Below are positions 1-9,015 of a DNA stretch of 64,000 nt, piece after piece. Numbering within the stretch: position 1 is the stretch's first letter; every line of letters begins with the position of its first letter. Origin of the DNA: Kluyvera intermedia. Its GTDB lineage: Bacteria > Pseudomonadota > Gammaproteobacteria > Enterobacterales > Enterobacteriaceae. The DNA lies in assembly GCF_034424175.1 (NCBI RefSeq), contig NZ_CP139986.1, positions 434,001 through 498,000 on the forward strand. Direction: 5' to 3'. The notes under the pieces are model-generated. The model saw only the letters and a program-made list of their open reading frames with translations, was not told the DNA's origin and did no database searches. Position numbers and translations under genes: made by a program.

Positions 1-854
1 ATGCGCCACGTCCAACTGATAACCGCTTTACGCCAGCTATCCGCCGGGGCGTTGTTCAGACGCAGGCCGAGGTGATCGATAATAATCTGTTCGCAGTAGC
101 TCTCTTTAGGCGGCTCGTCGAACTGTGGATCGGCGTTTAACGCCAGTTGCAGCACACCTTCATTACGCCCACGGAACATTGCCAACGCGCGGTGAGAAGG
201 GGTGGTAGAAATCGGTTCGTGATGGTCGAAGTAGTCGCGGAATTTTGCGCCTTCCTCTTCTTTGCCGCTGACCACGGTGGCAACCAGATGGGCATTTTTC
301 CACAGGTAGTCACGCACTTTTGCCAGCAGCGCCGCGTCTTCAGCGAAACGCTCCATCAGGATATAACGGGCGCCGTCGAGGGCGGCTTTGGTGTCGGCGA
401 TACCTTTATCGGCATCGATATACTTCGCGGCTTCTGTTTCCGGCGTGTGGGACGGCGTGGTCCACAGCAGATCGGCCAGCGGTTCCAGACCGGCTTCAAT
501 CGCAATCTGTCCGCGCGTGCGGCGTTTTTGTTTGTAAGGCAGATAGAGATCTTCGAGTTCGGTTTTGTTCAGCGTACCGTTGATGGCTTTTGCCAGCTCA
601 TCGGTCAGCTTGCCTTGCTCGCCGATCGATTTCAGGATGGTCTGACGACGATCTTCCAGCTCACGCAAATACCCCAGTCGGGTTTCCAGATTACGCAGTT
701 GCGTATCATCCAGACCGCCTGTGACTTCCTTACGATAACGTGCGATAAACGGCACGGTGTTCCCTTCATCAAGCAGGCGAACGGCGGATTCCACCTGTTC
801 TGCTCTGGCCTGAAGTTCACCCGCAATAATGCGGCAGAGCGAATCATTCAACAT
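1..854 (-). CDS. yhgF: Tex/YhgF RNA-binding protein, N-terminal part (runs off window)
   Basis: The first about 284 codons of a Tex-family protein are present; the rest lies beyond the left edge. The start ATG gives MLNDSLCRII and leads into the conserved Tex N-terminal helical region (PFIARYRKE, then DDTQLRNLE, then EDLYLPYK), closely matching E. coli YhgF (about 773 aa). Known family members carry an N-terminal helix-turn-helix bundle, a YqgF/RNase H-like domain, helix-hairpin-helix motifs and a C-terminal S1 domain; only the N-terminal bundle can be seen here. Tex proteins bind nucleic acid and influence transcription, but the biochemical role is not settled. It lies 98 bp downstream of greB on the same strand, so co-transcription with greB is plausible. 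No internal frameshift is visible. Confidence 0.93.
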   Translation of the reverse strand, partial: MLNDSLCRIIAGELQARAEQVESAVRLLDEGNTVPFIARYRKEVTGGLDDTQLRNLETRLGYLRELEDRRQTILKSIGEQGKLTDELAKAINGTLNKTELEDLYLPYKQKRRTRGQIAIEAGLEPLADLLWTTPSHTPETEAAKYIDADKGIADTKAALDGARYILMERFAEDAALLAKVRDYLWKNAHLVATVVSGKEEEGAKFRDYFDHHEPISTTPSHRALAMFRGRNEGVLQLALNADPQFDEPPKESYCEQIIIDHLGLRLNNAPADSWRKAVISWTWR

Positions 855-952
855 GGCTTGGTTTCACTGTTAGGTCATAAAATCAGGGGACAGTTATACG
901 GACTGACCGGCAAAAATGCCAGTCGTCAGCGGGGGCTTCGGAATGTTCCGGC

Positions 953-1426
953 TCATTTCACGTAGTCAATTTCGTTGACGTACCAGCTCGCTTCACCGGC
1001 AGGGGTGTTGACTACGGCGAGGTCGCCCACCTCTTTTTTCAGCAGCGCGCGGGCCATTGGCGAGTCGATAGAGATGTAATCCTTGCGACCAAAAATTTCA
1101 TCGTAACCGACGATGCGAAAACGCTTGGTTTCGCCGTCGTCGTTTTCAATTTCAACCCATGCGCCGAAAAAGACTTTGCCTTCCTGCTGAGGTGAATAAT
1201 CAACAATCCTCAGATTCTCAAGGCATTTGGTTAAATAGCGCACGCGGCGATCGATTTCTCTTAGGCGTTTTTTATTATATTGGTAGTCCGCATTTTCACT
1301 GCGATCGCCGAGGCTGGCGGCCCAGGTCACCTTTTTGGTGACTTCCGGACGCTCTTCACGCCAAAGATAATCCATCTCTTTTTTGAGCTTTTCGTACCCT
1401 TCACGGGTGATCAACTGTGTTTTCAT
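953..1426 (-). CDS. greB: Transcription elongation factor GreB
   Basis: GreB rescues arrested or backtracked RNA polymerase by entering the secondary channel and stimulating cleavage of the 3' end of the transcript. The 157-residue product matches E. coli GreB (158 aa) along its length. The N-terminal coiled-coil finger runs over roughly residues 1-75 and keeps the acidic tip context (LGDRSENADYQYNKKR); the C-terminal FKBP-like domain follows and includes the GRKDYISIDSPMARALL segment. The gene is divergent from ompR, with 231 bp between the two starts, and yhgF follows on the same strand. The C-terminus lacks the final proline of the E. coli protein, a trivial difference. Confidence 0.97.
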   Translation of the reverse strand: MKTQLITREGYEKLKKEMDYLWREERPEVTKKVTWAASLGDRSENADYQYNKKRLREIDRRVRYLTKCLENLRIVDYSPQQEGKVFFGAWVEIENDDGETKRFRIVGYDEIFGRKDYISIDSPMARALLKKEVGDLAVVNTPAGEASWYVNEIDYVK

Positions 1427-1657
1427 CTTTTAGTGCTTACCTGGCTGCCGAGTAATCAATGCGCACAATACGTATTACGCCAGCATACCGACAGAATAAA
1501 TAATGTGTACTAAGATTCATTGTATACTTAACTTCCTGTTAAATATGCTTTGTAACAATTTAGCCTGGAATATATACCAGATTTTGCTGGTCGTACGTTC
1601 AGGCTTTTTTGAGAATACGTACTAATTAATTGTTGCGAACCTTTGGGAGTAAAAACA

Positions 1658-2377
1658 ATGCAAGAGAATTATAAGATTCTGGTTGTGGATGACGACATGC
1701 GCCTGCGCGCGCTGCTGGAGCGTTACCTGACCGAGCAGGGCTTCCAGGTTCGAAGTGTCGCGAATGCCGAACAGATGGACAGATTGCTGACACGTGAGTC
1801 TTTCCATCTGATGGTGCTCGATTTAATGCTGCCTGGCGAAGATGGTTTGTCTATTTGCCGCCGCCTGCGTAGCCAAAGCAACCCGATGCCAATCATCATG
1901 GTGACGGCGAAAGGGGAAGAAGTTGACCGTATCGTCGGCCTGGAAATTGGTGCTGATGACTACATTCCGAAACCGTTCAACCCGCGTGAACTGCTGGCTC
2001 GTATCCGTGCGGTGCTGCGTCGTCAGGCGAACGAGTTGCCGGGCGCGCCTTCTCAGGAAGAGGCAGTGATTGCCTTTGGTAAGTTCAAGCTGAACCTGGG
2101 TACCCGCGAAATGTTCCGTGAAGATGAGCCTATGCCACTGACCAGCGGTGAGTTTGCTGTTCTGAAAGCATTGGTGAGTCATCCACGTGAGCCGCTGTCT
2201 CGTGACAAGCTGATGAACCTGGCGCGCGGTCGCGAGTACTCGGCGATGGAACGTTCCATCGACGTACAGATCTCACGTCTGCGTCGCATGGTAGAAGAAG
2301 ATCCGGCTCACCCACGCTACATTCAGACCGTTTGGGGTCTGGGCTATGTATTTGTGCCGGACGGTTCTAAAGCATGA
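1658..2377 (+). CDS. ompR: Osmolarity response regulator OmpR
   Basis: OmpR is the cytoplasmic response regulator of the EnvZ/OmpR pair and controls porin genes and many other targets. The 239-residue protein appears identical or nearly identical to E. coli OmpR. The receiver domain (about 1-120) has the acidic pocket D11/D12, phosphoacceptor D55 in VLDLMLPG, T83 and K105; the winged-helix DNA-binding domain (about 135-235) ends in the typical QTVWGLGYVF wing. The ATG at 1658 is chosen because it has a GGGAG ribosome site 8 bases upstream and matches the family N-terminus; an in-frame TTG lies at 1643. The stop overlaps the envZ start by 4 bp (ATGA), indicating translational coupling in the ompB operon. 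Confidence 0.98.
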   Translation: MQENYKILVVDDDMRLRALLERYLTEQGFQVRSVANAEQMDRLLTRESFHLMVLDLMLPGEDGLSICRRLRSQSNPMPIIMVTAKGEEVDRIVGLEIGADDYIPKPFNPRELLARIRAVLRRQANELPGAPSQEEAVIAFGKFKLNLGTREMFREDEPMPLTSGEFAVLKALVSHPREPLSRDKLMNLARGREYSAMERSIDVQISRLRRMVEEDPAHPRYIQTVWGLGYVFVPDGSKA

Positions 2378-3726
2378 GGCGATTGCGCTTCTCGCCACGA
2401 AGTTCGTTTGCCCGCACGCTGTTATTGATTGTCACCCTGCTGTTTGTCAGCCTGGTGACAACCTACCTCGTTGTGCTGAACTTTGCGATTTTGCCAAGCC
2501 TGCAGCAGTTTAATAAGGTTTTAGCTTACGAAGTTCGTATGCTGATGACCGATAAACTGCAACTGGAAGACGGGACGCAGCTAGTCGTTCCGCCGGCATT
2601 TCGCCGCGAGATTTATCGTGAGCTCGGTATCTCACTGTATTCCGATGAGGCCGCAGAGGAAGCGGGGCTTCGTTGGGCGCAGCATTATGAGTTCTTAAGT
2701 CAACAGATGGCCCAGCAGCTCGGTGGGCCGACTGAAGTTCGCGTTGAAGTGAACAAAAGCTCCCCGGTGGTCTGGTTGAAGACCTGGCTTTCACCCAATA
2801 TCTGGGTGCGCGTGCCGCTGACCGAAATCCATCAGGGCGACTTCTCTCCACTCTTCCGTTACACCCTGGCGATTATGTTGCTGGCGATAGGCGGCGCATG
2901 GCTGTTTATCCGCATTCAGAACCGACCCTTAGTCGATCTCGAACATGCCGCGCTTCAGGTCGGGAAAGGTATTATTCCACCGCCGCTACGTGAATACGGT
3001 GCGTCGGAGGTGCGCTCGGTGACCCGTGCCTTTAACCATATGGCCGCAGGCGTAAAGCAGTTATCTGACGATCGCACATTGCTTATGGCCGGGGTCAGCC
3101 ACGACTTGCGTACGCCGCTGACGCGTATCCGTCTGGCGACCGAAATGATGAGCGAACAAGATGGTTACCTTGCCGAATCAATTAATAAAGATATTGAAGA
3201 GTGCAACGCCATCATCGAACAGTTCATTGACTACCTGCGTACCGGTCAGGAGATGCCGCTGGAGTTTATCGATCTCAACAGTGTGCTCGGCGAGGTGATT
3301 GCGGCAGAGAGCGGCTATGAGCGTGAAATTCAAACCGATCTGCTGGAAGACGACATCCCGGTGCGCGTGCATCCGCTGTCCATCAAGCGTGCGCTCGCCA
3401 ATATGGTGGTGAACGCTGCGCGTTACGGTAATGGCTGGATTAAAGTCAGTAGCGGTCGTGAAGCCCATCGCGCCTGGTTCCAGGTGGAAGATGACGGCCC
3501 GGGCATCAAGCCTGAACAGCGTAAGCATCTGTTCCAGCCGTTTGTACGTGGTGACAGTGCCCGTACTATTAGCGGAACAGGGCTGGGGCTGGCGATTGTG
3601 CAGCGTATTATTGATAACCATAACGGGCTGCTGGAGTTGGATACCAGTGAACGCGGTGGGTTGTTGATTCGCGCCTGGCTACCGGTACCGGTAAGCCGAG
3701 TGCAGGGGCCGACGAAAGAGAGCTAA
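2374..3726 (+). CDS. envZ: Osmosensor histidine kinase/phosphatase EnvZ
   Basis: EnvZ is the inner-membrane sensor that phosphorylates and dephosphorylates OmpR. The 450-residue protein has a short cytoplasmic N-terminus, membrane segment 1 (about 16-38), a periplasmic domain (about 39-160), membrane segment 2 (about 161-179), a HAMP linker, the DHp helix with phosphoacceptor H243 in the VSHDLRTPL motif, and an HATPase domain with N, G1 (DDGPGI), F and G2 (GTGLGLAI) boxes. Length and motif positions match E. coli EnvZ (450 aa). It overlaps ompR by 4 bp and is followed directly by a hairpin terminator shared with convergent pckA. Confidence 0.97.
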   Translation: MRRLRFSPRSSFARTLLLIVTLLFVSLVTTYLVVLNFAILPSLQQFNKVLAYEVRMLMTDKLQLEDGTQLVVPPAFRREIYRELGISLYSDEAAEEAGLRWAQHYEFLSQQMAQQLGGPTEVRVEVNKSSPVVWLKTWLSPNIWVRVPLTEIHQGDFSPLFRYTLAIMLLAIGGAWLFIRIQNRPLVDLEHAALQVGKGIIPPPLREYGASEVRSVTRAFNHMAAGVKQLSDDRTLLMAGVSHDLRTPLTRIRLATEMMSEQDGYLAESINKDIEECNAIIEQFIDYLRTGQEMPLEFIDLNSVLGEVIAAESGYEREIQTDLLEDDIPVRVHPLSIKRALANMVVNAARYGNGWIKVSSGREAHRAWFQVEDDGPGIKPEQRKHLFQPFVRGDSARTISGTGLGLAIVQRIIDNHNGLLELDTSERGGLLIRAWLPVPVSRVQGPTKES

Positions 3727-3729
3727 TAA

Positions 3730-3764
3730 AAAACCGCTGGGGAGACCCGGCGGTTTTTGCTTTT
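3730..3764. terminator. Bidirectional rho-independent terminator between envZ and pckA
   Basis: An AAACCGC/GCGGTTT stem around a G/C-rich loop is flanked by A and T runs on both sides. It can therefore end envZ transcripts rightward and pckA transcripts leftward. Confidence 0.85.
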
Positions 3765-3776
3765 ATGTTGTGCTGT

Positions 3777-3841
3777 CCCGGCGGCGCTGCGCTTGGCCGG
3801 GCTACACTCGAAACGTAGCCCGGTCGAACGCAGTGACGCCG
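3777..3841. repeat. Pair of inverted REP sequences (BIME) between envZ and pckA
   Basis: Two REP-like palindromes lie head to head. The first reads CCGGCGGCGCTGCGCTTGG then CCGGGCTAC, and the second starts with GTAGCCCGG and carries a divergent inner part. Convergent gene ends are the usual place for such elements. The same core recurs at 7562-7697 and 38934-38963. Confidence 0.85.
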
Positions 3842-3849
3842 TGGAGGTA

Positions 3850-5466
3850 TTACAGCTTCGGACCTGCGCTGACCAGTGCTGCACCCGCTGGCGTATCGGT
3901 ATACTTCTCAAAGTTTTCGATAAACAGATGTGCCAGTTTCTCAGCCTTCTCTTGCCACTGCTCCGGTGAACCGTAGGTGCTACGTGGGTCAAGAATGTGG
4001 GTATCCACGCCCGGCAGCGAGGTTGGGATCTGCAGGTCAAACATTGGCAGGGTGAAGGTTTCTGCGTTATCCAGTGAACCGTCGAGGATGGCGTCAATAA
4101 TCGCGCGTGTATCTTTAATCGAGATACGTTTTCCGGTGCCGTTCCAGCCGGTGTTAACCAGATAGGCTTGCGCGCCTGCGGCCTGCATACGTTTCACCAG
4201 CACTTCAGCGTACTGCGTTGGGTGCAGCGACAGGAATGCCGCGCCAAAGCAGGCGGAGAAGGTCGGGGTTGGTTCAGTCACGCCGCGCTCGGTACCCGCC
4301 AGTTTGGCGGTAAAGCCAGACAGGAAGTGGTACTGCGTCTGGTCGGCGGTGAGGCGCGAAACCGGCGGCAATACCCCGAATGCATCGGCTGTCAGGAAAA
4401 TGACTTTCGTCGCATGGCCCGCTTTTGATACCGGCTTAACGATATTGTCGATATGGTAAATCGGGTAAGAGACGCGGGTATTTTCGGTTTTGGAGCCATT
4501 GTCGAAATCAATGGTGCCATCTTCACGTACGACTACGTTTTCCAGCAGCGCATCGCGACGGATAGCGTGATAGATATCCGGCTCTGCGGCTTCAGACAGC
4601 TTAATGGTCTTCGCGTAGCAGCCGCCTTCAAAGTTAAATACACCGTCGTCGTCCCAACCGTGTTCGTCATCGCCAATCAGACGACGTTTTGGATCGGTGG
4701 ACAGGGTGGTTTTACCGGTGCCGGACAGACCGAAGAAGACTGCCACGTCGCCTTTCTCGCCGACGTTTGTCGAACAGTGCATGGAGGCAATGCCTTTCAG
4801 CGGCAGCAGGTAGTTCATGATAGAGAACATCCCTTTTTTCATCTCGCCGCCGTACCAGGTCCCGCCAATCAGTTGGATACGCTCTGTCAGGTTAAACGCG
4901 ACAAAGTTCTCCGAATTCAGACCTTGTTCTTTCCACTGCGGATTAGTACATTTCGCGCCGTTCATCACGATAAAGTCTGGCTTGAATGTCTCAAGCTCTT
5001 CGTCGGTCGGGCGAATAAACATGTTTTTGACGAAGTGTGCCTGCCAGGCCACCTCAGTGATAAAACGAACGGACAGTCGCGTGTCTTCGTTGGCGCCACA
5101 GAAGGCATCAACGATGAACAGACGCTTGCCAGAAAGCTGCTGAGAGACGAGATCTTTTAGATGTTGCCAAATTTCAGGTGACAGGGGTTTGTTGTCATTT
5201 TTGCCGTTACCCTTATCAGACCACCATACGGTGTCGCGAGTTGTCTCATCGCGAACGATATATTTGTCCTTCGGAGAGCGGCCGGTAAAGATACCGGTGT
5301 CGACAGAAATTGCACCCAGGCTCGTCAATACACCACGTTCATAACCTTCCAGGTTAGGATCGAGCTCTTCTTGATACAATGTATCGTAGTCGGGGTTGTA
5401 GACGATATCCTGTGCGTCATTGATACCATAAGCCTTGAGGTCCTGCGGGGTTATACCGTTGCGCAT
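3850..5466 (-). CDS. pckA: Phosphoenolpyruvate carboxykinase (ATP)
   Basis: PckA converts oxaloacetate plus ATP into phosphoenolpyruvate, CO2 and ADP, the first committed step of gluconeogenesis, in the cytoplasm. The 538-residue product aligns with E. coli Pck (540 aa) along its length. Visible motifs include the substrate-binding GRSPKDKYIVRD segment, the P-loop GLSGTGKTT (around residue 250), the metal-binding DDEHGWDD stretch and the adenine-binding region near NTRVSYP. The N-terminus (MRNGITPQDL) is two residues shorter than the E. coli one. It is convergent with envZ and divergent from yhgE. A CRP-like site lies upstream, consistent with known catabolite control of E. coli pckA. Confidence 0.97.
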   Translation of the reverse strand: MRNGITPQDLKAYGINDAQDIVYNPDYDTLYQEELDPNLEGYERGVLTSLGAISVDTGIFTGRSPKDKYIVRDETTRDTVWWSDKGNGKNDNKPLSPEIWQHLKDLVSQQLSGKRLFIVDAFCGANEDTRLSVRFITEVAWQAHFVKNMFIRPTDEELETFKPDFIVMNGAKCTNPQWKEQGLNSENFVAFNLTERIQLIGGTWYGGEMKKGMFSIMNYLLPLKGIASMHCSTNVGEKGDVAVFFGLSGTGKTTLSTDPKRRLIGDDEHGWDDDGVFNFEGGCYAKTIKLSEAAEPDIYHAIRRDALLENVVVREDGTIDFDNGSKTENTRVSYPIYHIDNIVKPVSKAGHATKVIFLTADAFGVLPPVSRLTADQTQYHFLSGFTAKLAGTERGVTEPTPTFSACFGAAFLSLHPTQYAEVLVKRMQAAGAQAYLVNTGWNGTGKRISIKDTRAIIDAILDGSLDNAETFTLPMFDLQIPTSLPGVDTHILDPRSTYGSPEQWQEKAEKLAHLFIENFEKYTDTPAGAALVSAGPKL

Positions 5467-5584
5467 TTCACTGCTCCTTAGCCAATATGTACTGCCACAA
5501 ATTCTATGTGTATTTTGGGGTTGTTGACCGCGACCAGGCTCATAGATTTACGTATCCCGACAAACGTCTTACTTACGAAAACAT

Positions 5585-5600
5585 TGTGACTCCTGTCACG
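5585..5600. promoter_or_regulatory. Candidate CRP site upstream of pckA
   Basis: TGTGA-N6-TCACG differs from the TGTGA-N6-TCACA consensus at one position. It lies about 120 bp upstream of the pckA start, in the pckA/yhgE divergent region (5467-5834). No other clear element was found in that gap. Confidence 0.6.
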
Positions 5601-5834
5601 AAGCGGCAGGGATTATGACAGGAAAAGCCACATATTTGGCGCGAATGTTCTTAAATGGTTAAAAAATAGTTTGATTAACGGCATAAATGTGAAATTAATC
5701 TCATTTATGAAAGAAAACTACGTAATGCTTTCATGTATTAAAACGATTCACCTCGCTGAGCATAATCTGTTTTATTGATGCTGGTGGATACGCAAAAGGG
5801 CGTAATTAATGACCTCTGGAACGGGAATCTCGAT

Positions 5835-7550
5835 ATGGATGCTGTAAATTCTCTTTCACCGTCTACCCGTTGGGGCATGGTGCTAACAGGCGTGGTACAA
5901 GGGTTATTGTGCTATTTGCTGACGGTTTACCTTATCCCCAAACACAGCGGATGGATGTTTTACGCGTTGCCGGGAAGCCTGGCATTATCTTCTGTGGTGC
6001 TGTTTACCGTCGTGTCCTTTAAACAGCGCGCGCTGTGGTGCTGGCTGGCGCTGATCCTGGTAGTGGTTTTGGGGATGGGCGGTTGGCTTAAAAGTAATCT
6101 TAGCGATGAAGATAGCTGGCGGCAGTACGCTATCCTATGGAATTACGGCTGGTGCCTGATACTGATGGTGCTATTGATGCTGCCGTGGATGCAGTATCAC
6201 CTTCAACCGGAGCCCGGTGTACCGCGTTACGCCCATTTTTATACGCAGCAGTGGCAGAACATGTTAACGCTGCTGCTGATTGTCGTCGCAAATGGTCTGG
6301 TGTGGCTGATTTTGCTGCTGTGGAGCGGCTTGTTTAAGCTAGCGGGCATCGACTTCTTCTCTGAACTGTTCTTTGAAACAGAGTGGTTTGTCTACCTGGT
6401 GATTGGCTTGGTGACGTCGCTGACGGTCATTCTCGCGCGTCAACAGACGCGGCTTATCATTGCCATCCAGAAATTGCTGACGCTGATTGCCACCGGCCTG
6501 TTACCGCTGGTGTCGCTACTGGTGCTGTTGTTTCTGCTGACGCTACTCTTTACAGGGCTGTCGGTGATTTCTCAGCGTATTTCGGCTGCCGGTTTGCTTT
6601 CAGCCCTGGCGCTACTCCAGTTGCTGTTGACGGCTATGGTTTGGGAGCCGCAGAAACCGCAGCTTGCCTACCCGAGAGCGCTACGCTATCTCATCCAGAC
6701 GGCGATGATATTGACGCCGGTTTATACGCTTCTCGCAGGCTGGGCACTGTGGTTACGCATTGGGCAGTACGGTTGGACAACGGAGCGTTTGCAGGGTGCG
6801 CTGGTAGTCATCGTGTTGTTGGTTTGGTCGGTTGGTTATCTGGTTAGCCTGCTGCGCCATCGTGATGACCCATGCGTACTGATGGGCAAGGTACACCTGG
6901 GGATATCGCTTCTTGGCGTGGGGCTACTGGTACTGCTTTACACTCCGGTACTGGATAGTTGGCGTATTAGCGTCAACAGCCATATGGCTCGCTACCACAG
7001 TGGAAAAATCAATGCTGAGCAAGTCAGCCTGTATATGCTCTCGCACAGTGGTAAACCGGGGCATGAAGCCTTGCTGGAGTTACAAAAAGATCCTGAGTTT
7101 ATCAAAGATGCTAAACGCCAGCGCCAGCTTAACCAGCTGCTTAACGGTGATTTTAGTCAGGAAAAATTGACGGCATCGATATTGGCGAAAAATGTGGTGG
7201 TTGCCGCGGGCAGTGTGCCGCCGGATGACGCGTTGTGGGCGGCGATTATCGAACGGAATTATCTGGTGGAATCCTGTAACGATACGGATAGTTGCGTGCT
7301 GGTGAGCCAGGATTTGAACGACGATGGAAAGCCGGAGCAGGTGTTGTATGCGTTTGGTGACCGTATGCTAATGGTGTTCAGCCGGGGTGAGAAGGGCTGG
7401 GAGTTTAAAGCCAGTGCGAGTTTGCCTGCTGGCGTGACAAAGGCGGTGCTACTGAAGGCTGTAAGCGAAGGCAAAGTTGGGGCAAAACCGAAAGCCTGGC
7501 GTGATATGACCCTGGGGGATGAGACTGTGGTGCTGGAATATCGGCAGTAG
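5835..7550 (+). CDS. yhgE: Large inner-membrane protein of unknown function YhgE
   Basis: The product is a polytopic membrane protein homologous to E. coli YhgE (574 aa); its function is not established. From the ATG at 5835 it has 571 residues, about ten to twelve hydrophobic helices over the first two thirds (examples near LLCYLLTVYLI, VVLGMGG, LLLIVVANGLVWLILLLW), and a soluble C-terminal part of roughly 180 residues containing DTDSCVLVSQDLNDDGKPE. This tail recalls an FG-GAP/VCBS-like acidic loop, but I cannot assign it. The 5835 start is preferred for its GGAACGGGA ribosome site and family length; TTG at 5775 and ATG at 5778 are in-frame alternatives (589-591 aa). A REP cluster follows the gene. 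Confidence 0.85.
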   Translation: MDAVNSLSPSTRWGMVLTGVVQGLLCYLLTVYLIPKHSGWMFYALPGSLALSSVVLFTVVSFKQRALWCWLALILVVVLGMGGWLKSNLSDEDSWRQYAILWNYGWCLILMVLLMLPWMQYHLQPEPGVPRYAHFYTQQWQNMLTLLLIVVANGLVWLILLLWSGLFKLAGIDFFSELFFETEWFVYLVIGLVTSLTVILARQQTRLIIAIQKLLTLIATGLLPLVSLLVLLFLLTLLFTGLSVISQRISAAGLLSALALLQLLLTAMVWEPQKPQLAYPRALRYLIQTAMILTPVYTLLAGWALWLRIGQYGWTTERLQGALVVIVLLVWSVGYLVSLLRHRDDPCVLMGKVHLGISLLGVGLLVLLYTPVLDSWRISVNSHMARYHSGKINAEQVSLYMLSHSGKPGHEALLELQKDPEFIKDAKRQRQLNQLLNGDFSQEKLTASILAKNVVVAAGSVPPDDALWAAIIERNYLVESCNDTDSCVLVSQDLNDDGKPEQVLYAFGDRMLMVFSRGEKGWEFKASASLPAGVTKAVLLKAVSEGKVGAKPKAWRDMTLGDETVVLEYRQ

Positions 7551-7561
7551 TGCCGGAGGCT

Positions 7562-7697
7562 CCCCGGCGGCGCTCCGCTTGGCCGGGCTACCGATTGGTG
7601 TAGGCCGGATAAGGCGTAGCCGCCATCCGGCCTACATATTGCAAGTGTTCGTAGTATCGACCAAACGTGTAGCCCGGCCAAGCGGAGCGCCGCCGGG
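7562..7697. repeat. Three-unit REP cluster (BIME) between yhgE and hslO
   Basis: Three REP palindromes lie in a row. The outer two (7562-7591 and 7669-7697) are exact inverted copies of each other over about 28 nt with the CCGGCGGCGCTCCGCTTGG core. The central unit (7599-7635) is of the other type, GGCCGGATAAGGCGTAGCC. The whole block separates convergent yhgE and hslO. Confidence 0.9.
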
Positions 7698-7710
7698 AGA
7701 GGTCTCAGAC

Positions 7711-8589
7711 TTAATGTACCTGCGGATCCGCCGGAGAGGCGTTGTGACGGATCTCGGCAATATTCATCGCGTTGAAAACGTAATGGCTATTGCAGTAATC
7801 ACAGTGCATATCGATCTCACCTTCTTCAGCCAGGATGCTGTTGATCTCTTCATCCGGCAGCGTTCTCAGCGCATCAGCACAGCGTTCGCGTGAACAGGTG
7901 CATTTGAACTCGACATCCTGTGGATCGTACAGCGTGACTTCTTCTTCGTGGTACAGACGCCACAGGACATCGTTCGCCGGCAGCGTAAACAGCTCTTCGG
8001 CTTTGATGGTGTCGGTCAGTGTTGCCAGATGTTCGAAATCTTCTGGCTGTGCGTTTTGCGCAGGCATTACCTGCAGCAGCATGCCGCCCGCAGCCGGTTT
8101 GCCGTCAGACTCGCCGGTACGAATGATAAGACGTGTCGGCAACTGTTCAGAACGCTGGAAGTAGTCCTCCAGACATGCCGCCAGCGTATCGCCTTCCAGA
8201 CCCACCACGCCCTGATAACGCTCACCTTCCGCAGGGGAAATGGTGATCACCAGATAGCCATTGCCGACCAGCGTTTTCAGATCTGCATCTTCCGGGATAT
8301 CGCCCTGAACACGAGCCACGCCGCGCAGTTGCTGGTGATTGTTACCGTTGATAACGGCCAGCGACATCGGGCCATCGCCCTGCAACTGGACGGTAATATC
8401 GCCATCAAATTTCAGCGTTGCGGTCAGCAGGCTGGTGGCAACCAACAGCTCTGACAGCACGTTTTTCACCGGCTGCGGATAACTGTGGCCGTCCAGGATC
8501 TGTTCGAGCGTTTCGGATACGGTGACCAGTTCGCCACGCACGGCATGGTTTTCAAACAGATAGCGATGTAATTGATCGTGTTGAGTCAT
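7711..8589 (-). CDS. hslO: Redox-regulated holdase chaperone Hsp33
   Basis: Hsp33 is a cytoplasmic chaperone that is inactive when reduced and becomes a holdase when oxidative stress releases zinc from its C-terminal cysteines. The 292-residue protein matches E. coli HslO in length. The N-terminal substrate-binding domain is followed by a linker and the redox switch with C230 and C232 in KCTCSRERC and C263 and C266 in CDYC, the CxC...CxxC zinc ligand set. The ATG at 8589 has AGAGAG upstream and matches the family start (M-QHDQLHRY); an upstream start at 8619 would overlap hslR and add ten unsupported residues. It lies 22 bp after hslR in the yrfG-hslR-hslO group. Confidence 0.96.
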   Translation of the reverse strand: MTQHDQLHRYLFENHAVRGELVTVSETLEQILDGHSYPQPVKNVLSELLVATSLLTATLKFDGDITVQLQGDGPMSLAVINGNNHQQLRGVARVQGDIPEDADLKTLVGNGYLVITISPAEGERYQGVVGLEGDTLAACLEDYFQRSEQLPTRLIIRTGESDGKPAAGGMLLQVMPAQNAQPEDFEHLATLTDTIKAEELFTLPANDVLWRLYHEEEVTLYDPQDVEFKCTCSRERCADALRTLPDEEINSILAEEGEIDMHCDYCNSHYVFNAMNIAEIRHNASPADPQVH

Positions 8590-8611
8590 AATTTTCTCTC
8601 TGGGGTAGCCG

Positions 8612-9013
8612 TTATTCACGGTCGCCGTGTTTAAATCTCATCAGGTCGCGCCGCTCTTTTTTATCCGGGCGTCTGTCCGGATGCGGCATCGTTAGCGCAT
8701 TGAGCTTGCGCGCCAGCGCGACTTTTTCACGCTTCTCGATACTTTCCGCCGTCTCTTCGTAGAGCGCCACGGCTTCAGTCGCCGGGCGTCGCTGCTCCGT
8801 AATGGCTTTTATCACTACGGTGCGCTCATCGTTTCCTTGACGAAGCGTGAGCTGAGCGTTCAGTTCGACCACTTTGCTGGGCTTACTGCGTTGCCCGTTA
8901 TAGTGGACTTTACCGCCTTCAACCATTTCTCGCGCCAGCGCGCGCGTTTTATAAAAACGCGCGGCCCAAAGCCACTTATCCAGCCTGACGCCTTCGGTAG
9001 GCTTCTCTTTCAT
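8612..9013 (-). CDS. hslR: Ribosome-associated heat-shock protein Hsp15 (S4 domain)
   Basis: Hsp15 binds free 50S subunits that carry a nascent chain with tRNA and helps recycle stalled ribosomes. The 133-residue protein has the same length as E. coli HslR. It opens with the S4 RNA-binding fold (VRLDKWLWAARFYKTR, then GGKVHYNGQRSKPSK) and ends with a basic tail rich in K and R. The ATG at 9013 is preferred over GTG at 9019 because it restores family length and sits 5 bases after AGGAG. The gene begins two bases beyond the yrfG stop, so yrfG, hslR and hslO probably share a transcript. Confidence 0.96.
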   Translation of the reverse strand: MKEKPTEGVRLDKWLWAARFYKTRALAREMVEGGKVHYNGQRSKPSKVVELNAQLTLRQGNDERTVVIKAITEQRRPATEAVALYEETAESIEKREKVALARKLNALTMPHPDRRPDKKERRDLMRFKHGDRE

Positions 9014-9015
9014 GA

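Noticed and set aside
147..965. 272-codon plus-strand frame at the left end
   Set aside because: It is antisense to yhgF, whose N-terminal sequence is clearly conserved.
4453..5160. 235-codon plus-strand frame inside pckA
   Set aside because: It is the complement of a full-length pckA and has no homologue I recognise.
7562..7697. CRISPR-like spacing of repeats
   Set aside because: The units alternate in orientation and differ in core; they are REP palindromes, and no cas genes are present.
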